This document shows positions 27,374-35,446 of a DNA stretch of 43,889 nucleotides, one piece after another; the stretch's first letter is position 1, and every line of letters starts with the position of its first letter. The notes under the pieces were generated by a model. It saw nothing but the letters and a program-made list of their open reading frames with translations, searched no databases and had not been told where the DNA came from. Source of the DNA: an uncultured Pseudomonadota bacterium (GTDB lineage Bacteria; Pseudomonadota; Gammaproteobacteria; Burkholderiales; Methylophilaceae); assembly GCA_903876765.1 (NCBI GenBank), contig CAIRBH010000017.1, positions 1 through 43,889 of the forward strand, written 5' to 3'. The translations under genes and the position numbers were made by a program.

Positions 27374-28768
27374 ATGCAAGCATTACCCATTTTTATGAAT
27401 ATCACCAACCGCCCTTGTGTAGTTATTGGCGGCGGTGAGGTTGCCTCGCGCAAAGTGCTTATGTTGTTAAAAGCCCATGCGGCTATTACGCTTTACGCAC
27501 CTGAGATTTGCCCAGCGCTGCAAGCCTTGAGCCAGAACGGCAGTATCACTCACATCAAGGCTGATTTTCATGAACATCAATTACTAGGCGCTTGCCTAGT
27601 AATTGCCGCTACCGATCTAGAAGACGTTAATAGTGCTGTTTCTGTTGCCGCAAAAGCGCAAAATATTCCAGTTAATGTGGTGGATTCGCCGCATTTATGC
27701 ACATTTACCATGGCGTCTATAGTAGAAAGGTCGCCTATAGTCATTGCTATTTCTAGCGAAGGCAATGCACCAGTATTGGCAAGGTATTTGCGCACAAAAA
27801 TTGAAACCATGCTGCCCGCAGGCTATGGCCGTATTGCTAGCATAGCAGGCGAATTTAGAGATAAAGTCAAAGCAAAGTACGCCACCAGCCAAGCGCGGCG
27901 GATTTTTTGGGAAGGTGTTTTGCAAGGCCCTATCGTAGAGCGTATTTTGGCGGGGCAAGAAGCCGCCGCCAGACAATCTTTAGATAAATTATTATCCGAT
28001 ACGGATCAACCAGCTCAGCATGGTGAGGTGTATTTAGTTGGCGGTGGCCCAGGCGACCCAGATTTATTAACTTTTAGAGCCTTGCGTCTCATGCAGCAGT
28101 GTGATGTTTGTGTCTACGATAAATTAGTCAGCCCCGAAGTTTTAGAGCTGGTGCGCCGAGATGCCGAGTTGATTTATGTAGGTAAATCGCGCGATCAGCA
28201 TACTTTGCCGCAAGAAGAAATTAACGCATTATTAGCCAAATTAGCCCTAGAAGGTAAACGTGTGTTGCGCCTGAAAGGCGGTGATCCCTTTATATTCGGT
28301 CGTGGCGGAGAAGAAATTGAAACCCTGATGCAGCAGGGCGTGCCTTTTCAAGTTGTGCCTGGCATTACGGCGGCAAATGGCGTCTCTAGCTATGCGGGCA
28401 TTCCGCTCACGCATAGAGATTACGCCCAAGCCTGCTTATTTATTACTGGGCATTTGAAAGATGGCTTATTGAATTTAGATTGGCAGGCAATGGCGCGACC
28501 AAATCAAACGGTAGTGATCTATATGGGTTTGGTTGGTTTGGCCGAAATATGCCATCAACTTATACTGCGGGGCGTGTCAGCCGATATGCCAGTGGCCGTC
28601 GTTCAGCAAGGAACCACTCAGCAACAACGGGTAGTAACCGCCACGTTGAGCAATCTAGCGGCCAAAGTGGCCGCAGCAGAAATGAAACCGCCATGCCTGA
28701 CCATTATTGGTGAAGTGGTGCAATTGCGCGAAAAATTAAACTGGTTCGAGCCTGGTGCTGCCAGTTAA
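27374..28768 (+). CDS. cysG: Sirohaem synthase (CysG, multifunctional)
   Basis: A 464-aa fusion making sirohaem for sulfite/nitrite reductases. The N-terminal part is precorrin-2 dehydrogenase/ferrochelatase (NAD-site VIGGGEVASRK, 1-150). The C-terminal uroporphyrinogen-III C-methyltransferase starts at VYLVGGGPGDPDLLTF, with KGGDPFIFGRGGEE and VPGITAANGVSSYAGIPLTHR. Length is full for the fused type. Its stop shares the palindrome TTAA with the stop of the convergent kinase gene, so the two coding ends overlap by 4 bases. Confidence 0.96.
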   Translation: MQALPIFMNITNRPCVVIGGGEVASRKVLMLLKAHAAITLYAPEICPALQALSQNGSITHIKADFHEHQLLGACLVIAATDLEDVNSAVSVAAKAQNIPVNVVDSPHLCTFTMASIVERSPIVIAISSEGNAPVLARYLRTKIETMLPAGYGRIASIAGEFRDKVKAKYATSQARRIFWEGVLQGPIVERILAGQEAAARQSLDKLLSDTDQPAQHGEVYLVGGGPGDPDLLTFRALRLMQQCDVCVYDKLVSPEVLELVRRDAELIYVGKSRDQHTLPQEEINALLAKLALEGKRVLRLKGGDPFIFGRGGEEIETLMQQGVPFQVVPGITAANGVSSYAGIPLTHRDYAQACLFITGHLKDGLLNLDWQAMARPNQTVVIYMGLVGLAEICHQLILRGVSADMPVAVVQQGTTQQQRVVTATLSNLAAKVAAAEMKPPCLTIIGEVVQLREKLNWFEPGAAS

Positions 28769-30084
28769 ACTGCGCTAGTGATAGGTAAGCTTAGCCTAGC
28801 TTCTAAGCCACCTTCTGGGCGATTAATCAACGCCAGCTTACCGTGATGAAGCTTGGCAATACGGTCTGCGATGGCTAACCCCAAGCCGCTACCACCAGCA
28901 TTACTGCGTGCGGTATCTAAACGCTCAAAAGGACGCAATAGTTTTTCAACGTGCGTTTCAGGAATGCCAGGGCCATTGTCAAAAACGCTAATCAAAATAT
29001 GATCAGCACTGATTTTACTGGCAATACGCACTTGGCCATTGCCATAGGCATAGGCATTACCTACTAAGTTGTCTAATAGTCGCTGCATGGCTAAGGGCTT
29101 AATGGGCAGAATGTAAGTGGGCGCTAACTGTACGACTAAGTCACGCCCAGCACGCAATTGCCTATCATGTACCGCTTGCAACAAGCTATTAATATCGGTC
29201 ATTTGTGTGGGTTCGCCTTCTACTCCTTTCACAAAATCTAAGAACTGGTGAATGATGTTATCCATATCAACAATATCTTGTATCATGCCGCCTTTTAAGC
29301 TGTCGCAAGCATCATCAGGCAGCATTTCTACCGATAAGCGCAATCTAGCCAATGGCGTACGTATATCGTGCGAAACGCCAGCCAATATCAAAGTGCGTTC
29401 TGCGTCTAACTCAGCCAATGAGTCGGCCATTTTATTAAAAGTATCATTCACTTCGCGCAGTTCCGCAAAGCTGCCTTCTGGTAGTTTTTCTGGTTGCTCG
29501 CCATTACGCACCCTATTGGCGGCATTCATGAGTAAATGTAAGGGTCTATTAATACGTGCCGCAATAAAGTAGGCAGCGCCTAACGATAACACTAGCACCA
29601 AAGCCGCCCAGCCTAGCCACTGCCAAGGAAATGAGCGTTCTACATGTACCCGTGGAATCACCACCCAGTAGTCATCTTGACCGATATTAAAGCTAATCCA
29701 AAGCCCCTGCACGCCGTAGTGATTAATGGTAATGATGGTTTCTACACCAAGCCGTTCACGAATTTTTGCCGCCACCATATTGATGAAGGGGTCTGCGGGT
29801 AAAGGCTCAATTTCTTCCATGAAATCGGCGTAATAAATTCTTACGCCTTCTTTGCCTGTTATTTCAGATAATAAGGCAAGGCGAAGATTTTCTTGTGAGG
29901 CGATCAGTGAAGCACGCGTGTAATTGACCACGGTTACCGCTTGCAAAGCCGTGGCTTCAGCACGTGGCTCACGTTCAAAATACTCAAAGATTTGTAGCGA
30001 TGCAATCTGCGCGACAGCCAGCAACACTGCAATTAGCAGCATGACTCTGGCAAGTAAGGTTTTAGGGAGTAAGCTTAATTTCAA
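28765..30084 (-). CDS. EnvZ-like sensor histidine kinase
   Basis: A 439-aa inner-membrane kinase. Transmembrane 1 is near 10-32, a periplasmic sensor of about 120 residues follows, transmembrane 2 is near 155-176, and then a HAMP domain. The phospho-acceptor box is GVSHDIRTPLARLRLSVEM (H239). The HATPase core shows the N-box around LVGNAYAYGNGQ, FDNGPGIPE and GGSGLGLAIADRIAKLH. It lies 36 bases downstream of the OmpR-like gene and forms a pair with it. The likely stimulus is osmotic or envelope related by analogy with EnvZ. Confidence 0.9.
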   Translation of the reverse strand: MKLSLLPKTLLARVMLLIAVLLAVAQIASLQIFEYFEREPRAEATALQAVTVVNYTRASLIASQENLRLALLSEITGKEGVRIYYADFMEEIEPLPADPFINMVAAKIRERLGVETIITINHYGVQGLWISFNIGQDDYWVVIPRVHVERSFPWQWLGWAALVLVLSLGAAYFIAARINRPLHLLMNAANRVRNGEQPEKLPEGSFAELREVNDTFNKMADSLAELDAERTLILAGVSHDIRTPLARLRLSVEMLPDDACDSLKGGMIQDIVDMDNIIHQFLDFVKGVEGEPTQMTDINSLLQAVHDRQLRAGRDLVVQLAPTYILPIKPLAMQRLLDNLVGNAYAYGNGQVRIASKISADHILISVFDNGPGIPETHVEKLLRPFERLDTARSNAGGSGLGLAIADRIAKLHHGKLALINRPEGGLEARLSLPITSAV

Positions 30085-30120
30085 GTTTCAGCTTAGTTTA
30101 GGCAAATGAATGGATGCAAT

Positions 30121-30846
30121 TTACTCATCTACGTTGCCATCTGGAATAAACACATAGCCAAAGCCCCACATGGTTTGTAGGTAACGAGGATGTGCAACAT
30201 CAGGCTCTATGAGTTTGCGTAAACGTGATACTTGTACATCAATACTACGGTCAAAAACGTCTAATTCACGACCGCGTGCTAATTGCATGAGTCTATCGCG
30301 AGATAAGGGCTGGCGAGGATGGTCGACAAATACTTTAAGTAGGGCAAATTCACCACTGGTAATCGTCACAGACGTGCCATTTTTAGTTAAAGAACGCGTT
30401 GTGGCACTAAATATAAAATCACCTATGGCTACATTGTCTGTATTTACGGCAGGCGCACTGGGTTGTAAGCGCTCATGTCGACGCATCACGGCATTAATAC
30501 GTGCTAATAATTCACGTGGATTAAATGGTTTTGGCAGATAATCATCAGCGCCCATTTCTAGCCCAATAATTCTATCTACCTCATCACCGCGCGCAGTCAG
30601 CATAATAATCGGCAGTATAGTGCCTGTGCCACGAATTCTGCGGCATATAGAAAGGCCGTCTTCGCCAGGCAACATCAGATCTAATACCAGCAAATCAATG
30701 GGCTCGGCTGCCAGCACAGCGTCCATTTCTTTAGCGTCTGATGCCACTTTGATGGTGTAGCCCTGCTCAGTCAAGTAGCGTTGCAATAATTCACGCAACC
30801 TAACGTCATCATCAACAACTAAGATTTTTTTATTTTGATTTTCCAT
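30121..30846 (-). CDS. ompR: OmpR-like response regulator
   Basis: A 241-aa two-component regulator. The receiver has D12/D13, the phospho-acceptor D56 (LLVLDLMLPGEDG) and the conserved KPFNPRELLARI. A winged-helix DNA-binding domain ends VSRLRKLIEPD then GFGYVFIPDG. It is close to the OmpR subgroup rather than PhoB. It is divergent from the EF-hand protein gene across 279 bases containing small inverted repeats. Confidence 0.92.
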   Translation of the reverse strand: MENQNKKILVVDDDVRLRELLQRYLTEQGYTIKVASDAKEMDAVLAAEPIDLLVLDLMLPGEDGLSICRRIRGTGTILPIIMLTARGDEVDRIIGLEMGADDYLPKPFNPRELLARINAVMRRHERLQPSAPAVNTDNVAIGDFIFSATTRSLTKNGTSVTITSGEFALLKVFVDHPRQPLSRDRLMQLARGRELDVFDRSIDVQVSRLRKLIEPDVAHPRYLQTMWGFGYVFIPDGNVDE

Positions 30847-31125
30847 TATTTTAAGTTTTTACTGAGTAAGCCTATATGAAATATCCAAGCAAGCTTTAGT
30901 GTATGCTAATTTCGTTTAATTTCAAACGATCCCTATCATTAAACTGTTAAATTTCTAGCAAGATAATCCATTTTAACTAAACTTATTTGACTATAAGTCT
31001 GTCTATATCAAACACTTAGGCTTGTTACAATTGATTACAATTTCACCAACATTTGAAACAATCGATTAACAATCCTGCTTCATGATGCTTGGTCTATTTT
31101 ACCGTTTAATATTTAATTTTAGGCT

Positions 31126-31722
31126 TTGATACTACTCACACCAAAACAGCTATCTATCGTCAAACACACCTGTATTGCCATGGGTGTGGCGTTTGGTTTT
31201 TCTTTAAATGTAGCCGCGGGTGACAAATCAAATTTTGACTACTCGGCCAAAACCAGTAAATTAGCTGCTAACGATGAGCCTAGCGGTGATGGTATGCAGC
31301 AAACGCTGGAACTCAACTTTAGCCCAGAGAACAGAGAAAAATTACGCAAGGCGCTGGATGATTACGCGCGATCTATAGACCAAGATCATGAGCGCATTGA
31401 AGAAAGTCGTCGCGCCATGCAAGAAAGCCTAGAAGCACGTTTTTTTGACGCCGATAACGATGGTGATGGCACCATAGATAGACAAGAAGCCACCGAAAAA
31501 CTCCCGCAAATTGCCCGACATTTTAATCAAGTAGATACTAATCAAGATCATGTTATTTCACTTGATGAATTGGTCGATGCGCAAGCCAAAATATTAGAAC
31601 GTCGAAAAGCCGCCGAGGCGGCGATAGAAGCACAAAAACTGCAAGCGGCTACTGAAAATAGCCCTGAAAGCAAGCCTAAAAACAAGCAGACGGCAAATAG
31701 CGCAAAAAAACGCGCACTTTAG
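31126..31722 (+). CDS. Secreted/periplasmic EF-hand calcium-binding protein
   Basis: A 198-aa protein starting at a TTG, with a signal-peptide-like N-terminus (basic K7/K13, then CIAMGVAFGFSLNVAAG, cleavage near residue 31). There is a long helical, coiled-coil-like middle (about 65-105). Loop 1 is canonical: D110, D112, D114, G115, I117, E121. Loop 2 (D137, N139, D141, I144, E148) has His where Gly is usual. The tail is basic and rich in A, K and Q. It resembles bacterial EF-hand domain proteins of unknown role. It sits between two two-component systems. The start is uncertain, since no good RBS is seen and the next in-frame ATG would cut the signal peptide. Confidence 0.75.
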   Translation: MILLTPKQLSIVKHTCIAMGVAFGFSLNVAAGDKSNFDYSAKTSKLAANDEPSGDGMQQTLELNFSPENREKLRKALDDYARSIDQDHERIEESRRAMQESLEARFFDADNDGDGTIDRQEATEKLPQIARHFNQVDTNQDHVISLDELVDAQAKILERRKAAEAAIEAQKLQAATENSPESKPKNKQTANSAKKRAL

Positions 31723-31735
31723 CCTGACTTAGGCC

Positions 31736-33067
31736 TCAATCTTTAGGCCAAATCACACATACGCGTAAACCCTGCCCTGCCTTATTATCTTTTAGCGCAA
31801 GCTGCGCCCCATGTAGCTGTGCAATGCGCCGTACAATAGATAAGCCTAAGCCACTGCCCTCTTCACCCGTACCAGCAATACGATAAAAGCGTTGCAACAC
31901 ATGCTCACGTTCAGCAACTGCAATACCAGGGCCAGTATCTTGTACTTCTAGACGTATGCCTGCTAAATTAAATACAGATACGCTAACTTGGCCGCCAGCT
32001 GGCGTATAGCGAATGGCGTTATCCAGCAAATTGCGTAATAACAAACGCAATTGCGCGTCATCACCCAAAATATGACAATTTGCCTTGTGTGTAAGCGACA
32101 GTTCAATTTGCTTGGCATGGGCTAAGGGGGCTAAATCTGTTATGACCATGGCTGCTAGGGCAGCTAAATCGACAGGTTTATAGCCCGCCGAGGCAGTTTC
32201 GGGGTCAACCCGCGCTAAGGTCAGCAACTGTTCTACTAATCGCGTTGCCCTATCTACCCCGCGTAATACATTTTCTAATGCCTGCTGCCGCTCATCTAGG
32301 TCTGTTGAGCGCATGGCCACTTGTGCTTGAATTTTAAGGGCGGCAAGCGGCGTTCTTAATTCATGCGCGGCATCGGCGGTAAAGCGTCGTTCGCCCTCAA
32401 AGGCCAGTTCAAGCCGCGCAAACAAATCGTTGAGCGCGTTGACTAGGGGTAGCACTTCTTCTGGTACGCCGCGCATAGCAACCGCTTGTAAATGATTAGC
32501 AGTGCGCTGTTTAATTTCTCGCTTGAGGGCTTGCAGCGGCCGCAAGCCTGCGCCAACGCCAAACCAAATCAGCAGCACCAATACTGGCAGGGCAATAAAA
32601 GTAGGCAATAGCATCTTAAAGGTAATGTGATGCGCTAAACTTTCTCGTCCAGCCAAAGGTTCGGCGACTTGAATCATGAATTCATGCCGCGCGTCCCATT
32701 TTGTCAGCACCCGCCATGGCTGGCCGTTAATTAGTGCTTCACTATAGCCCTCAGCGCGTAGGCTCATCGCCGAAGCTGGGGCTGCACTTGAGCGCACTAG
32801 CAGATTCTTTTCATCCCAAATTTGGAATGCTAGTTTTTGTTCGTATTCGTGTGAGGCCGAGACTTCATCGTCGCCCCGCTCTATGCGTTCATGTAACTCA
32901 TGACGAGTTGTACCAAGTAGCACTTGTGCAGATTGGGCCAGCTGAGCGTCAAATAAGCGGTCAATTTCCTCGCGCGATTCAATATGGGTAAACCAAGCCG
33001 CGACTAACCATGCCAAGCCCAAGCTAATAGTCAGAAATAATATCAGGCGAATACGGACTGAATTCAT
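31736..33067 (-). CDS. QseC-like sensor histidine kinase
   Basis: A 443-aa kinase. Transmembrane 1 is near 7-26, a short periplasmic sensor (about 120 residues) follows, transmembrane 2 is near 150-174, and then HAMP. The H-box is FTADAAHELRTPLAALKI (H235). The ATPase part shows LLDNAIRYTPAGG, VQDTGPGIA and GSGLGLSIVRRIAQLHGA. The sensor architecture matches the QseC/PmrB group. Its start overlaps the regulator stop by 4 bases, so both are made from one message that also covers the cytochrome genes upstream. Confidence 0.92.
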   Translation of the reverse strand: MNSVRIRLILFLTISLGLAWLVAAWFTHIESREEIDRLFDAQLAQSAQVLLGTTRHELHERIERGDDEVSASHEYEQKLAFQIWDEKNLLVRSSAAPASAMSLRAEGYSEALINGQPWRVLTKWDARHEFMIQVAEPLAGRESLAHHITFKMLLPTFIALPVLVLLIWFGVGAGLRPLQALKREIKQRTANHLQAVAMRGVPEEVLPLVNALNDLFARLELAFEGERRFTADAAHELRTPLAALKIQAQVAMRSTDLDERQQALENVLRGVDRATRLVEQLLTLARVDPETASAGYKPVDLAALAAMVITDLAPLAHAKQIELSLTHKANCHILGDDAQLRLLLRNLLDNAIRYTPAGGQVSVSVFNLAGIRLEVQDTGPGIAVAEREHVLQRFYRIAGTGEEGSGLGLSIVRRIAQLHGAQLALKDNKAGQGLRVCVIWPKD

Positions 33068-33750
33068 GTTTTACTGAGCGGCCCAGTATCAGTAGCTTTA
33101 TCAATCACATAGCCCACACCGCGCAGGGTGCGAATTAGCCCTACACCTAGTTTTTTGCGTAAATGATGGATATGCACTTCTACCGAATTGCTCTCTACCT
33201 CTTCGCCCCAGCCGTAAAGATGCTGCTCTAATTGCTCGCGCGATAGAACGCGGCCAGTATGCAATAAAAGCTCATGTAACAAGGCAAACTCTCGCCCAGA
33301 AAGCACCATGATTTCACCGTTTTTAGTGACTTGATGGCTAGCTGGCGTCAACTCAATATCCCCATGCTGTATGCTCTGCATCACTTGCCCAGCGCTGCGG
33401 CGCAATAGCGCATTCAGGCGGGCAATCAACTCGTCTAAATCAAAAGGCTTAATCAGATAATCATCCGCCCCCGCATTTAAGCCAGCCACACGGTCAGCCA
33501 CGGTATCGCGCGCAGTTAGGATTAAAACAGGTAGTTTTGCATGGCTGGCACGCAACCATTTGAGCAGGTCTGTGCCGCTTAATTTAGGTAAACCGAGGTC
33601 TAACACCAGCAATGCATATTCTTCAGTTTCTAATGCCAGTTTTGCTGTTTGTCCATCCTGCGCCCAATCCACAGCAAAGCCTGCCTGCTTGAGGCCAGCA
33701 CGCACACCATCACCCAATAGGGCATCATCTTCTACCAATAAGACTCGCAT
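33064..33750 (-). CDS. QseB/PmrA-like response regulator
   Basis: A 228-aa OmpR-family regulator. Receiver residues are D8/D9, D51 (VLDLGLPKLSG) and KPFDLDELIARL; the winged helix has VEVHIHHLRKKLG and RGVGYVI. QseB/PmrA-type regulators bind direct repeats of the form YTTAAK-N5-YTTAAK, and such a repeat is found at 35379-35395 upstream of the operon. It lies 9 bases after the dihaem cytochrome stop, so it is part of the same operon and may control it. Confidence 0.92.
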   Translation of the reverse strand: MRVLLVEDDALLGDGVRAGLKQAGFAVDWAQDGQTAKLALETEEYALLVLDLGLPKLSGTDLLKWLRASHAKLPVLILTARDTVADRVAGLNAGADDYLIKPFDLDELIARLNALLRRSAGQVMQSIQHGDIELTPASHQVTKNGEIMVLSGREFALLHELLLHTGRVLSREQLEQHLYGWGEEVESNSVEVHIHHLRKKLGVGLIRTLRGVGYVIDKATDTGPLSKT

Positions 33751-33759
33751 AGGGCTATA

Positions 33760-34275
33760 TTAACGTGGAATCTTAATCTGCGACTCAGAAAAATCACCTT
33801 TTTCGGCAGCCGGATGGCAAGCCAGGCAATTAGCCGCGCTGGCTATGCTTTTGCGCTTAAATGTAGCGGCAGAAACTTCATCATGCTTGCTGGTAAAATA
33901 AGCCGTTTGACTAATCCGTAGCGGAGTTGCACCAGCAGGAATAGACTGATTGATGCGATTTGAGCGGCGATTATCTTGTTTATCGGCGCTATTTAAAGCC
34001 AGAAAACGGCTAATTTCATCGCGCGTGGCGGCGTCCAGGCTGGCATTTTCACCAAAATGCTTATCTAAGCCCAGCATGATTTGATGCCATGATCTTTCTG
34101 GCAGTAAACCTGGGTGATAAAGCATGTGGCAACCAGAACATTCGGTTTTCCATTTGGCATTGGCCACCGCTGGCATTTGCTTAGCGCCATCTTCACTAAA
34201 GCCACCACTTGCTAGCAATGCGCTGGTTGAGCTTATGCTGGCAAGCAATAGCAAAAATTGCATATATTTTTTCAT
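33760..34275 (-). CDS. Dihaem cytochrome c (DHC)
   Basis: A 171-aa periplasmic protein with a signal peptide (MKKYMQFLLLLASISSTSA). It has two haem c sites, CSGCH (C46, C49, H50) and CLACH (C150, C153, H154). The wide gap and layout match the DHC family known as electron partner of SHP in Rhodobacter sphaeroides. An RBS AAGGAAA precedes the start. It sits 11 bases after the SHP gene and upstream of the QseB-like gene. It is likely to carry electrons from the cytochrome b to SHP. Confidence 0.9.
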   Translation of the reverse strand: MKKYMQFLLLLASISSTSALLASGGFSEDGAKQMPAVANAKWKTECSGCHMLYHPGLLPERSWHQIMLGLDKHFGENASLDAATRDEISRFLALNSADKQDNRRSNRINQSIPAGATPLRISQTAYFTSKHDEVSAATFKRKSIASAANCLACHPAAEKGDFSESQIKIPR

Positions 34276-34286
34276 GGTATTTTTCC

Positions 34287-34694
34287 TTATTTAATGCTTA
34301 ATAAATAGCTGATGTAATCGCCTTTTTCTTGCGCGCTACAACGGCGTTCCAGCACGTCTTGGCAATTACGTCCAAACCACTTTTCTGTTTTAGCCGCATC
34401 GGTAAATCTCTGAGGATTGACGCTAGGCGCCATCGCTTCAATCACCTTATTGGCGCGCGTTTTGCCCTGATTGCGTGGGTCACTGGTATGGCAAGTAGCG
34501 CAGCTGACTTTTTTGCCATCGCTATGCATACGCTCAGCATGAAAAAAAGCCGCGCCTTTATCCGCAGAAAAGCCTGTAAAACTTGTGCTCTCCTGCTTGG
34601 CTTGCGCCTCATACTGTTTAAGCAATGCCTGTGGGCTGGCAGGCCAAGCGCTGATGCTAAATAACAGGGTGAATATCGCTAAGGCGTTACGCAT
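34287..34694 (-). CDS. SHP / cytochrome c''-type monohaem cytochrome (DUF1924)
   Basis: A 135-aa exported cytochrome. Signal peptide MRNALAIFTLLFSISAWPA, cleavage after A19. Haem site CATCH (C65, C68, H69). A likely disulfide pair is C111/C119. The residue just before C111 is N110, where Methylophilus cytochrome c'' has its second haem ligand His and R. sphaeroides SHP has Asn, so SHP-type His/Asn ligation is predicted. SHP binds oxygen and NO in the reduced state. I chose the ATG at 34694 (RBS AGGGGG, 7 bases upstream). A longer frame to 34739 lacks a signal-peptide start. It overlaps the cytochrome b gene by 8 bases. Confidence 0.9.
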   Translation of the reverse strand: MRNALAIFTLLFSISAWPASPQALLKQYEAQAKQESTSFTGFSADKGAAFFHAERMHSDGKKVSCATCHTSDPRNQGKTRANKVIEAMAPSVNPQRFTDAAKTEKWFGRNCQDVLERRCSAQEKGDYISYLLSIK

Positions 34695-35331
34695 GACCGT
34701 CCCCCTGCGTTGGGGCTGGGCTATCTGACGCCACTTCATATTGATAACCTGTCACCATAGATTGCGCGATGGGTGTTTTATCTTGATATTCATGCCAAAT
34801 CAGCGCGGCAATGTGCATTACTACAAAACCCATTAATAAGTAATAAATCAACTCATGCGGCTCTTCAAATGTCTCTTTAAGCCAAGCCATATCGCCAAAC
34901 CAAGCATTAAAAGGCCCCATGCTATGCTCTATGGCAGCAAGCCCTAGGCCTGTGACAGCCATAGTGATTAATAGCACATATACCAGCAAATAAGCCGCGC
35001 TAGCTAGTGCGTGATGACCAAAGCCAGGCTTAGCGCGCAGATTAAAATGTCTAACGGCCTGCCACCAAGCGGCGGGGTGCCACATATCAGCAAATCTCGC
35101 ATGGCGCGGGCCCACTATGCCCCAAGCTAATCGAGCAGCGATGCCCACTACCAAGGCATAACCTATGTAAATATGCAGCTGCCATAAAGTCTTTTCGCCA
35201 GCGCCTTTGTCAAAAAGCTCAGACAACCAAATCGTCGTTATCAAAAATACAATAGCCAAGCCATTCCACAAGTGAATTAGGCGCAGCGCGGGGTCATAGA
35301 CTTTTTGTCTGTGGTAAGTTATTTTTTCCAT
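34687..35331 (-). CDS. Membrane cytochrome b561-type protein of the SHP-DHC operon
   Basis: A 214-aa protein with four hydrophobic segments and histidines placed as in di-haem b561-like cytochromes (LRLIHLWNGL, LWQLHIYIGYAL, EEPHELIYYLL, VVMHIAALIWHEY). Close relatives lie beside DHC and SHP genes, where the b-type protein is thought to pass electrons from quinol to DHC. I chose the ATG at 35331 because GGAG lies 6 bases before it. The ATG at 35343 adds four residues and has no RBS. First gene of the operon, just downstream of the QseB-type box. Confidence 0.88.
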   Translation of the reverse strand: MEKITYHRQKVYDPALRLIHLWNGLAIVFLITTIWLSELFDKGAGEKTLWQLHIYIGYALVVGIAARLAWGIVGPRHARFADMWHPAAWWQAVRHFNLRAKPGFGHHALASAAYLLVYVLLITMAVTGLGLAAIEHSMGPFNAWFGDMAWLKETFEEPHELIYYLLMGFVVMHIAALIWHEYQDKTPIAQSMVTGYQYEVASDSPAPTQGDGHA

Positions 35332-35378
35332 TATTTGCTCCATTAAAACAGGGTGTGAGCAAATAATAGAGCGGTTAA

Positions 35379-35395
35379 CTTAAGTGAATCTTAAC
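35379..35395. promoter_or_regulatory. QseB/PmrA-type binding box upstream of the cytochrome b-SHP-DHC-TCS operon
   Basis: CTTAAG-TGAAT-CTTAAC fits the published PmrA/QseB consensus YTTAAK-N5-YTTAAK except for C instead of K at the last position. The two half-sites are 11 bases apart, one helical turn. Further TTAA cores occur at 35375 and 35406. The box is about 48 bases upstream of the cytochrome b start, on the template side. The operon encodes a QseB-like regulator, so autoregulation is a natural reading. It is a site by pattern only. Confidence 0.5.
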
Positions 35396-35446
35396 GATTG
35401 AATAGTTAAAAATGAGCATAAAAAATCAATGCGTCTGACAAACGGC

